Part shown: positions 12,701 to 24,700 of the stretch, one piece after another
Layout: each line of letters begins with the position of its first letter
Position numbering within the stretch: the stretch's first letter is position 1
Origin: Cornus controversa
Taxonomy: Eukaryota > Streptophyta > Magnoliopsida > Cornales > Cornaceae
Direction of reading: 5' to 3'
Length of the DNA: 64,000 bases
Assembly (NCBI GenBank): GCA_026545225.1
Contig: CM048849.1
Location: 52,150,836-52,214,835, forward strand
Translations under genes and position numbers: made by a program
Notes under the pieces: generated by a model
The model's input: only the letters and a program-made list of their open reading frames with translations
Database searches by the model: none
Told to the model about the DNA's origin: nothing

Positions 12701-15700
12701 GGTTGTGTACCTGACACTAAACCACCTCCTTTTCACACCCAACCTTGGATACCGGCAATGGGGGAGTCACGACAAAATAAATGAATAAATAAATAGGAAA
12801 ATAAGTAGCTAATTATTAAAAGTAAAAATACTAGTATTATACGTTATCTCTATACCTAAATATCTTGTATATATATATATATATTATTATATTGACTATC
12901 CTATATACTATTCATATATTGTCCTCAAGGATTCCTATTTATAAAGAGAAGTGATCTCAAACTCTTAATCAATCGAGAAAGAGTAAGCTTGATACAACTG
13001 AGATGTGCAAGATGCAAGAAGATGACAAAATGCACAATGATCAGGATGCAATGATATGGACATGATTCACAATGCTCAAAATGGCGCTGTGGGTATATTG
13101 CGTGTATAAGATCAGTGAGAGAAAAAGGGAAAAATAGCCGGGGAGGAGGAAAAGATGAGAGTCTTATAAGTTTTGGCGAGTTTTTCGCCGGTCCCAGATC
13201 TTTTTGCCAAGTTGACCCCACCACTGCTCCTTGGGTATATCAGTCTGTGGTCGCCAGTGTTGATATTGGCGCTCACTGGTGCTGTTGATGGCGGCCCTTT
13301 GGTGGTGATATCTGAAATGGGTCGGGTTTTGGTGGTGGTGACTTAGGGTTCCGGTAGTCCTTCGACAGGGATAGTTACAATGGTGAGAACCAAGGGTTTC
13401 GGTGGTTGTGTTGGTGGTTATTGGCCTAGGGACTTTACAAGATCAATCCCAACACTGAGAGAGGTGAGAGAATAGGAGAGTGGGAGAGTTCGATTCACAA
13501 TCGTCAATCAAATGGGATTTTACAGAGAGTACAGAGAGAGGGAAGAGTGTTGGTGTTGCTATTGTTAGAAGTATTGGATACATGTTAAAAATAAAAAATA
13601 TATATTTAAAATTTTGGATTTGTTTAGGAAGTATCGGAGATGTATCCATGAGTATCCGAGGAGTATCTGTGCTTCCTAGGTGGCCATTTGAGTATGTGTG
13701 TGAGTATTTATCTATAAAAAATAAAAATAAAATAAATATATGTCAGTTACTTATAAAAAATTAATATATGTCAGTTGTATTGCACTATTCAATTCTTCAC
13801 AATAATTTTTCAATGCACGTATCTTTTTTCATTTTATTTTTTAATTTATGTTTTGGACTGCTGCATGTTGTAATGGCTATTTATCAGAAATAAGGTTAAT
13901 GGCTTTGTTCATTCAGCTTCTTTGACAGCCCTATTTAAGCACATTGAAAGCGTTGATGATCCGAGCACAGATGAAAATCTTCGTGAGAGGACCCTAATCT
14001 TTATCAAAGATAAGGTGAGAAAATTAATGATGTAATGCCATGCGATTGTTAGCATTTTTCTCTTAAAACATAAGTGAGGATCAAGTAATTTCATTTGCAG
14101 GTTTTTCCTCTTAAAGCTGAGCTCTTGAAACCTCAGGACGAAATGGAAAGGCATATAACTGATTTGATAAAAAAAGTATGTTCACAATTTTCTTTTCCTG
14201 GCTATATGTTTCTTGTTTACTCTTGTATATCTCGTCATCTTTGTATATGTATTGGTTTGTTCTCCTTTTATTTTTAATGCATAGAAAATAGTTGTGTTTG
14301 ATATGATGACGATGATATTCTTTTTGAAGATGAAAGCAATTTGATTGAATACTATTGCAGAGTTTGCAAGATGTGACGGGAGCGGAATTTAAAATGTTTA
14401 TGGACTTCTTAAAAAGTTTGAACATATTTGGAGAGAAATCTCCTCCAGAGCGTGTGCAAGAGCTCATTGAAATTATTGAAGGGCAAGCTGATCTAGATGC
14501 ACAGTTCAATGTGAGTATTTCTTTCATTTTGTCTAGGAAATCATTTGTTTTATCTTTGAAAATGACTCTTTACAATCTTACTAGCAGTTAAGAATATGCT
14601 CACATTGTTGGCATAGGGGATTACACTTTCAATATAAACTATTTGCTCTCTATATTGTGCATTCTTACTATAATTGTTAATTCCTAAGTTCATTTACTTT
14701 CTGATTGCATGCATGTTGAGTTGTGAATTGATTATTCGCCACAAAGTTATCTTTGTTTTTGAATGGGCAATATATTGTTTATTCTAATCATTCTAAATAT
14801 GGAAAAAAGACACGATAATGTTGGGTTTACTCCAATACTGGAGATTTTGGAGAATGTTGGATGATAGTTTCAGCCTTTTAGTTGATATATAAAAACATTA
14901 TACTGAAAAGAGGAGGAAGGTGTCTTCTAAAAAATTTACATTGGGGTATATTATGTATTACATGCTTTGTTGCAAGAGTATCGTGTTTGCAAAGGTGTTA
15001 TGTTGTGTATGACTAACCTTTTTATGGAAATGAAAAATCTTCAGATTTTAATATGAATTTTTTTTTTCTGGACTTAACAAGAAGAGGACTTGAAAACTTC
15101 AAAATATTTTTCTTCAGTTTTAAAAGTATTCCTTTTAATTCCAGGTAACTTTCTGGGTTCCCTTAGATGTGGTTTTGTTATGTTACCTCAGAAGAATGTC
15201 TTGTTCCTGCTCTTTCTTTGTGTGTCTGTGTGCGTGTGTGGGGACTGTTTTAATCACTTTCAGGGAAGATCTTGACATTGATAATTTTGTGAGTAGGGCT
15301 TTGAATCGGTGTTGAATGTGCAAGAGGGTGGAGGAGACCGATAACCAGTGTTGTTGCATTAAATGTTGCCTAGAGTTGTTTCTCTTATTTTATCCTTCTT
15401 TGGAGTGTATTGGGTGAGACCCAGATCCGTTCTGGTGACTGTGGGCTGGAATGGTAGCTTTGTCTCAACGACTAGATGTAAATTTGGAGGACAGTCTCTT
15501 GTTGTCTCCTCTCGTGCATTTGGAAGTAGCGGAAAACTCTCACATTCAACGGGGAACAGTCATGGACAATCTGTCTTCTGGACTTTCAACGGGACTTTCT
15601 CCATCTGTAGGTGTTCTTTTAGGTTCTCTCTTGACACATATTACGCATATAGTTGTGTAGGAGATTAGGTGGTGGGTTTCTTGAGCTCTTATATGTGTTG

Positions 15701-18700
15701 CATCCCGTTTCGTTCACTTTATTATAATTGTTTATCAAAGAGTAAGTCTCCAGATCACCTCACTTAATCAAAGGGCTTAGTATCTATAACCCTTTCTGCT
15801 TATAATTAAGTAACTTTTGGTAAAAGTTGCAGTGTCTGTTGTCTCTCTTTTCCATAATGTTCTTTAATTTTAAGTGTAATCTTAATGATTACTATTGCAT
15901 TATGATGATGTTAAACCTGCATTACAACATTATTTATTAGAATGATTTTTGGATGCAGGCTTCAGATGGGGACCACATTGATAGATTGATATCTTGCCTG
16001 TACATGGCTCTTCCTTTTTTTGTGGTATCTTCTATGACTAATGTTGGCTTCTACCTTTCTAATTAATAGTGTGTTTTTCTATTCAACTGAACCCCTATGT
16101 TGGTTGCAGCGGGGTGCATCCAATAGCAAGTTTATCATCTATTTGAACAAACACATTTTGCCTGTTTTTGATAAGGTAATATTGCACCTACCATGTCAAA
16201 TTGTAAGTTTATCCTCCTTTTTAATATTTTGAAATCTTTTGCCATTTGCCTTCTTACAGGACACGCTTTTTATGTTCATAAACTTCGATAGCTGTCTTTA
16301 AGTTGGATATGCCCCTTGTTCTCTCTTAAATTTCTTTAACTTTGTTGTCCTTGCTTATTGTATCAAGAATCAATAGAAATTTATCATGCTGCATAATATG
16401 ATACAAGGCTTTCAGTTGACCTTAGTCTGATGACTCTAATGGTAATGTTCATGATTTTAAAGTGCTTATATGAGTTGTGTATGCACAAACTTTACAAAGT
16501 TACCCACAAGTTAGTATGCCCCAACCCAACCCTGATACCGTGTGTATAGATATTGTAAATGAAGAATCTAAAGACTGAAGTAACTGTGCTTGACACATGA
16601 CAGACACCAACATTCTATGGATTCTTGTAAGTGGACAATTTAACAGTATGACGTTGTTGACCTCATTAAGACATTGCACATACATGTATGATGGAATTTA
16701 CTATTCTGATTAGTGCTTGATCTGAAGAAGTTATACAATTGATGATATGTATTACATTAATATGGTATGCATGATGCATCTCATATTTCTGAACTTCATT
16801 TTCCAAAGCCTTCAAATTGAATCCAAGTTCCCCCATGGCCCCAGCTTAACCTGAAGTTGTCAAAATTGCTTAATTGCTTGCTGTATGTTGGGCGCCCTGC
16901 TATTCCTGAACTAAAATAAGAAGATTGTTTGAATTTAGAAAGAGAACAATGAGTTCTAATTTAATTTTTCCACACACTCTCCCACCCCAAGTGATGTAGG
17001 ACGAGATATGAGTCGCATGCATGAGTTGCACGTGCTTCGGCTCTATTTTTGGAAAAGGGGCAAAGATAGATAATTAGGGATAATTTTTAGTTAATATTAT
17101 TATTATATTAGTAATGTTTTTATTTTAGGGATATTTTCGTTATTTAATATTTTAGGGTTTTATTTTAGTAGTAGGATTTGATTAGGGTTTTCCTTGCTAC
17201 CTATTTATATGTTGGTTCAGGCATTGTGAAAGGGAGACTTTGATGATTGAATATTATTGAGATTAAATATTTCTTCCTCCTATTTCTTCTTCTCTCCTAA
17301 TCTTCTTCTTCTCTCTTATTCTCCTCTCTCATTCTCTCTCTTCTTCTCAATATATTTTAATATCAAAGCGCCCCTACCTGTCCCGCATCAATTGGTATCA
17401 GAGCGAAGATCCATACTACTTCTGTTAGCATCTACTGTTCACAACAATAGTAAACCTACCATTCATCCATCTGAAAACCCTAACAGCCGCCCTAAACCTA
17501 CTGTTCATCCATCTGAAAACCCTAGCAGCCGCCCCTAAAGCCCCTGTTTATCCATCTGAAAAACCCTTGCAGCCGCCTCACATCATATTCCTCACACCCA
17601 ATCCCTAAACCTACTGTTCATCTATCTGAAAACCCTAGCAGCCGCCCCTAAAGCCCCTGTTTATCCATCTGAAAAACCCTAGTAGCCGCCTCACATCATA
17701 TTCCTCACACCCAATACCTAAACCTACTGTTCATCCATTTGAAAACCCTAGCAGCCGCCCCTAAAGCCCCTGTTTATCCATCTGAAAAACCCTAGCAGCC
17801 GCCTCACATCATATTCCTCACACCCAATCCCTAAACCTGCATCATCTTCAACCCACACACAAAATCAAACCCTAGCCGCCACTACCACCATCTCCAAACA
17901 AACCCTAATCCCTCTTTACCAAACCAAAAACCCATTGATCACAACCTTTGCAATTACATAAAATCAAGACCACATCAAACAAGTCCGAGCACTCAAAACA
18001 AGTGCAAGCAACAGCCTTCATTGCAAGCTAGAAGGCAGTAGAAGAACCACATCGTCGCCAGAATTCTCTCTAGACATTGTCGTCTTCCTCTTCAAAGTAT
18101 TGCTGGAGTTTTCTCGGGCAGTCACTGGTCGTCGCCGTTGTCAAAGCTTCCTGTCGTGGTAGAGTGTAAATCTGCAGAAGTCTCAAGTCCCTCTGTTTGT
18201 TTCCGAAAGAAGCATATTTTATAAAAGAAGCCAGATTTGGCTTGTTTGGTTAGAGATTCAATACTGATCGAGTTCTGGAACCAGTCCAGAACTGAACCAG
18301 TTCAGCAAAAAAAAAAAAAAAAGAACAGAAGGAACATTAGTCGTCATCGCCGAAATCTGCTACAAGTCCTTTGGTTTTAAAACCATCTGATGCATCATTT
18401 GAAATACTGGTTGAAAACCATCGACAACTGCAAATCACAGCCATGGTCGCAGAACAGAAAGTAAACAAACAGCGAAGAGGCAACGAGAAGACTTTGGCTT
18501 AACACTATTCACTGCATCATCTTCGGTCTTTCAACTCTTTCCGTTTGTCATCGGACTTCCCTCGCCTTGCCGGAGCATCCATCGATCGTCGCCTTCGTCG
18601 GAACTGTCAACCGGAGTTTTTTGGTTGTTGCTTGGAGGTCAGTACGGATCGCTAAGGTTCTGTTGTTTGTTTGGGAAAGTTGCAGAATATTTATAAAATA

Positions 18701-21700
18701 AAAAAAAAATGACACAGTAGACCTGCGACCCAACTTGGCCAATTGACCCAATCTGTGACCCGAATTGTTTTTGGGCCCAGTTTTACTTCTATTTTGTTTG
18801 GCCACAGCTTTAAAACAGCAGCCCAAGCTTTCAATCAGATAGGACTATTTGTTTGGCCCAATATCTATGCCCCAGCCTAACCCAGAATCATATTCAGTTC
18901 TGTTTGGTTACAGTTTTAGCACTACTCTGGTTTTGAAACCTGTTTCAGAACTAAACCAGTTCTTTTGGAAACCAGTTCAGCAAAAAAAAAAAAATCCGGA
19001 TTTGTATCCGGGCCAGAATTGTTTGTCTTGGCCCATTCCAATATTGCTCCAGCCCAGCAGGCCCGGTTCAAGTTTGGCCCAATCTTAGATTGCTTCAAAG
19101 TAGACCTATTTGGAAGCAAGAACAGAGCTAGGCCAGTTCGAAAACCAGCCCAGAACTGAACCTGTTCTGTTCAGATCCAGTTAGCCCATTCTTCAAACAA
19201 AAACAAAAAAAAAAAAAATACCAGATTGTGGATGCAGATTGTGGACTCACTTGGGAACATTCAATACTTGGGTAATTGCTTTGGACTTTGGTAAAGGTAC
19301 AATTACTTCACTTGAAATTGCAATTAGTACTTTTAATTATTTGGTTAGTCATGAAATTTGCAAAAAGGCCCTAATTGAGCCCATTTGATTATTGAACCCA
19401 AATATTTACTTTAATTCCTCTTTTACTTCTTTCCATTGCCTCTTTATTTCTTTCCATTATTTATAATATTTTATCTTGCTATCACTATATCCACTTTTAT
19501 TTTTATTTCAAAAAAAAAAAAAAAGATTCATTTTTATTTTTCCTCTTGGATTTGTACCTAAACACTCTAGTGCATACGTTTTGACATAATCACTTTAATT
19601 GCATTCAATTCTTTGATTTTGTATTGTGTTAGTTTATAATTTAGTTTACTTAATTCATTTTGAGTCCTATGTCGGCATTTTTCTCAACCTTTCTTATGTC
19701 TATATCATTCTTTTGAGACCACCATGACCCTCGAAGACAACATTATTTTTTGTCCCCAATGGTTATGTTCTAAGTCAAGTAAGACTAAGATTGTTGAGCG
19801 TAGACCAAGTTTTCTATCACATGAAAATCAAACTGATTGGTGTGAAGATGAAAGAGAGATAAAGAGAGTTGTTGAAAGGGAAGTAGTCCAACAATTCCTA
19901 AAAATTAGAAATAGGCTTCTTATGCTTCCCTCATCCATTCATGAACTTCTTAGCCTACTTGATGAGTTAGAACTTCTTTTATGCGAAGTGGGGCAAGATC
20001 CATCTACACTAATTCAAAATGCAATATCGCAGGCAATAGAGGTCTTACTTGTAAATGACTTATTCAGACACTCAAATATAGATGTGAGAATTTCAGTTGT
20101 ATGTTGCCTTAATGAGATTTTGAGAATTGTTGCGCCAAATGAACCTTTTAGTGATGAACAACTAAATGAGATTTTTCTGTTAACTGTTATGTCTTTTGAG
20201 AGGTTGTCTTATATTTCTGATCGTTGCTACAGAAAAGCAATTTCAATGCTTCACACTGTTGCAAAAGTCAAGTCATGCTTGGTCATGCTTGATTTGGATT
20301 GTAATGAATTAATTATTGAAATGTTTGAACACTTTTTAAAGGGAATAAGGTATTTTCACTCAGATAGTGTCTTTTCATCCATGGAGAAAATTATGACTCT
20401 TGTACTAGAGGAAAGCGACTATATTTCAGTGGAACTACTTCATCTTCTTCTAACTAGTGTTAAAAAGGAAAGTCAAACTATTTCACCTCAATCTTTCAAG
20501 TTAGGAGAAAAGGTCCTAAACAACTGTGCTACAATTCTTAAGCCGTGTCTTTTGAAGGTTATGCAATCTATGGGCCTTTTGTTCACTGATTTTGCAGAAG
20601 TAGTCACTTCTATTTGTCCACTTGAAAAGGAGTATTTTGGGAGTAGTCACATCTCTGATAGGGTGTCTTGTGAAGAAATTGGTCAATGTGCTCCTCAGTC
20701 AGTAGTTGCCCTTGATGACTGCAACATTGATCATGTTGACTACATACTTGTTGAAGCAAATGGGAGCGTTGTTACACATTATGAGTCATCCACTTCCATT
20801 GTATCAAATAAAGATGTGAAGTACAATAGTAGTTTCTGGAAGACACTTTGGACATTGCTAGGGACAAATCTAAATTTTCCTTTTGCATCATATCCTCAAA
20901 CTAATAGGGAAATTGAGATCGTTAACCAAGGTCTAGGAAAGTTGGTTAGTTATCTTGTAAGATTGCATCTAGACACTTGGGATTTGTTTTTGCCTATCAT
21001 GGAGTTTGCTTATACTAGTTTGACTAATCAGTGTATTGGTAGTTGTTCTTTTGAGATTATTTGCCATTCTTTACCATGCCAATCCATTGATTATAATCAC
21101 CCACCTCCATATATGTATTTGCTTGAATTCCTTGATTCTTTTGTCCAGCTTGTCCATGATTTTCATGCCGATATGCGATACGAAATTGTTTTGAGTAATA
21201 AAAATTATGAACTTGCTACATATGCTCACAATAGGAATCATGAATGTTTTGAAGGAGATTTTGTTATAATTTGTGCATTACCGCATCCTTATCTTAAGAA
21301 CTCCTTCCATATAAAACAGGGTCATATTGTCAAACTTTTCCACATCAATCATAAGTCAGGACCTAATGCATATTTCTTTGACTGGTCATTAGATTTGAGT
21401 ACTAATTCAATTTTTGATGTGGAGTATTTGATGCCTAACCGTGGTACTTTTGAAGCACCTGTGTTATTATCTTGTGTTCGTACAGGTGGAGCTATTTTTT
21501 TTTCAACATCAGCACTTGTTCTTCCATTCTATCAGCCTTGGTTTTTGGACAGGGTAGAGGATGTTCTTGACCATCAGAGTGATCTACTATGGCTACTATG
21601 GAAGTACTACCCCTCTTCTAATTTCACATGGAGTACAAATGAGTTTTGCCATGTTGATTCAAGATTTTTCGAGCAACATTATCCGCTTCACTCTTCGGAG

Positions 21701-24700
21701 AAGAGTTCTTCTCAGTCGGGGAGAATTGATGTAGGACGAGATATGAGTCGCATGCATGAGTTGCACGTGCTTCGGCTCTATTTTTGGAAAAGGGGCAAAG
21801 ATAGATAATTAGGGATAATTTTTAGTTAATATTATTATTATATTAGTAATGTTTTTATTTTAGGGATATTTTCGTTATTTAATATTTTAGGGTTTTATTT
21901 TAGTAGTAGGATTTGATTAGGGTTTTCCTTGCTACCTATTTATATGTTGGTTCAGGCATTGTGAAAGGGAGACTTTGATGATTGAATATTATTGAGATTA
22001 AATATTTCTTCCTCCTATTTCTTCTTCTCTCCTAATCTTCTTCTTCTCTCTTATTCTCCTCTCTCATTCTCTCTCTTCTTCTCAATATATTTTAATATCA
22101 AAGCGCCCCTACCTGTCCCGCATCACCAAGTTAATATATATTTTTGGTTCAGTTCAACATCTACAATAGAGGATGGAGTTGTGTGAAATTCCATACTGTT
22201 AGGGTTGTTGCTCCGGATGTTGTTCCCCCGGATAGTATCATTATATTGTTTTCTTTACTTGATTGGTTGTTTTATGCCCCCAAGATAGTATAGCTATCAG
22301 TATGGAGAACAGGGATACACACACCCATCCACACAAACACTGACACGTGTGTTTGTGTAGGGGGTATTGCCTGGGAGCACTGGTTATATAGTTCAAGCTG
22401 TCAGTATTTAATGCAAATAAATCCAGAAGTTAGATCTGTCCCCTGTACCATCCTAGGATACCAGATTGATGGGACTGGCACAGTATGATGGCAAACACAT
22501 GCATACGAAAGAAAATATAATTAATATTTTAAGATGACTGAAAAACCAAATGAATTTTGATATGAAAGTTGGTTAGAGGTGTTAGTCATCATCATCATCA
22601 TTCTTGCCTTAATCCCATATGAATGGGGTTGGCCACATGAATTCTCTTTTTCCATTCTTTTCTATTACATGCCATCTCCTCTCTAATATTTAACTTTTTA
22701 AAATCATTTCTAATCATTTCAATCCAAGTTAATTTCGGACGCTCTCTCTGCCTCCTACCCTCTATGCAAATTATCCTTTCTCTTCTCACCGGGGCATCTA
22801 TAGGTCTTCTATGTATATGTCCATGCCACCCAAGTCTACTTTCTCTAATCTTGTCACAAATAGGTGCTACAACTAGTTTCTCTCTCACATTTTGATTTGA
22901 AATCCTATCTTTTCTAGTCACTCCAATCATCCATCTTAACATCCGCATCACATTAAAGGTGTTAGTAAACAATATAAAGAATCTGACATTTATGAGATTT
23001 ACTCACTTCACAAAACAAAAGGTATATATCCTTCAGAAGCTTTTGAAAAACTTCTCATGACAAATTACTAGGGATTTCAAGCGTTCCTCTGTCCTAAGGA
23101 ATTCCTTAGGAGCTAGCAGTAATTATGTTTCAAAGATGGATTTCTTTGCCAATTTGTTCTATATTATTTCTTAGATTTTTTTTTTTCTAACCATGATTTT
23201 GCTTTTCAGCTTCCTGAAGAACGCAAAGTAGACTTGCTCAAAAACCTTGCCGAAAGTTCACCTTACACCATTCCACAGGACTCGCGACAAATTCTTCCCT
23301 CTGTTGTTCAGTTGTTAAAGGTATGCATTTTGTTTTCAATATAGATTACATGCCGATTGTTCGTCATTGAGATCTTAAAACTACCATTTTGTACTGTAAC
23401 ATATAAATATTGATCAATAGAATAAGATATAACATGTTATGCGCTTTTATATTTTACTTTATTCCTTTTGGTATATTCCTGTTGTCAATCTCAACCATTA
23501 GAATTCATGTATGTACATCAACTCTGTCCCATATCATTGTTTTTTTTCCCTCAATCTGAATTCTGAGTCTAAGGTTTTGCAATTATATTAATGGAAGAAT
23601 TTGAAGCTTTCTAGAAGCAGGAAACCTTTTTGTCTAGAGGTTTTTATATTATGGTTTTCTTTGTCTCATGATATATTCTTCTTTGTCATAGAAGTACATG
23701 CCTCGGAGAAAAACTGGAGAAGAGATGAACTTTACTTATGTTGAGTGCTTGCTGTACACATTTCACCATTTGGCTCACAAGGTTATTAATACTGTGAAAA
23801 CCTACCATATTTGCATATTTCACACTAGTCTCTTCTGTTGAATGCTTATTTTCTCTTTAACTCATACAGGCTCCAAATGCCACTAATAGTTTATGTGGTT
23901 ACAAGATAGTGACTGGCCAACCATCAGATAGGCTTGGGGAGGATTTCTCAGAGTCTTACAAAGATTTCACTGAGAGGTAATATGTTCTTTCTACTACTAC
24001 ATTTTCTCTATTTCTATAAGTATATTTTCCACTATAATTTTCCATGGACTTAGTGCTATGCCTACGTGATTCATAGACTCTTGATTGTTAATAAATAAAA
24101 AAAAGAACAAGGAAAGAAGAACTGGCAATATTTTCTAGCTTAGTCCTCAAGAATAGAGACAAAATGTCATAATTTAATCAGTGAAGCAAATTACAGGACA
24201 GTTAGGAACCTACCTTGGGTTACATTAACCACAAGGAATAAATTGCCTTAATAAAGGAAAGAAGAGAGAAATGGAAAAGATAGGATATAGGTTAAATTGC
24301 ATAAATGCATATGTTATTTAGGCATCACCTAATTAAGTAGACATTTTTCCTTTTGTTTTCTTCCCCAGACCGTGTCAAGGGTTAAATGGACCTAATAAAC
24401 TCTTAGATTTAAATGGTTTTACTTGAAATGTGCTTTTAGATAATATAAAGCTCTATGCTTTGTGACTGCTAACTATCATGATTTGAAACTCCTACAGAAT
24501 CAGAACTCAGAACCAACATGTGCCATAGGTGGTGTTGTGGTGATCGAGTTATATAGATTCTTAATGCCCTAGGACAGAGGCCAAACACTTGCTAGTGAAA
24601 TTTCAGTTTACACTGTTGTTGGAATAATTGGTGACTTCAGAAATAATAAACCATGTTTATTGCAAAGGAAGGTCTACAACCATGTTAATTATAATTGTTA

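Larger units (their letters stand above)
9059..13679. mobile_element. Putative long inverted-repeat element (GATACG/GACACG type) in API5 intron 4
   Basis: The left end CTATGAAGCATGGATAC and right end GTATCTGTGCTTCCTAG form short imperfect inverted repeats. They are flanked by near-matching 8-mers, GTGGGCAT (9051-9058) and GTGGCCAT (13680-13687). Subterminal DNA is rich in GATACG/GTATCCG repeats. The RTE LINE at 9454-12650 lies inside. A shorter element with a similar subterminal pattern is at 39467-40280. The superfamily is uncertain; 8-bp flanks would suggest hAT. One mismatch in the duplication and the degenerate ends keep confidence low. Confidence 0.4.
16992..22125 (+). mobile_element. 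LTR retrotransposon (non-autonomous, Ty3/gypsy-derived) carrying captured PDS5 sequence
   Basis: The 5134-bp element lies in API5 intron 9 in the same orientation as the gene. It has two 399-bp LTRs that look identical by eye, a primer-binding site right after the 5' LTR, a weak polypurine stretch (GGGGAGAAT, 21718-21726) before the 3' LTR, and the perfect 5-bp target duplication CCAAG (16987-16991 and 22126-22130). It encodes no recognisable gag, protease or reverse transcriptase. The only long frame is the PDS5-integrase chimera at 19724-21808. Integrase similarity assigns the parent element to Ty3/gypsy. Identical LTRs imply recent insertion. Confidence 0.95.

Noticed and set aside
18548-19159. 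Several 64-92 codon frames on both strands inside the LTR retrotransposon
   Set aside because: They mirror one another across a repetitive AACCAGTTCAG/GGCCCA-rich stretch and contain no domain.
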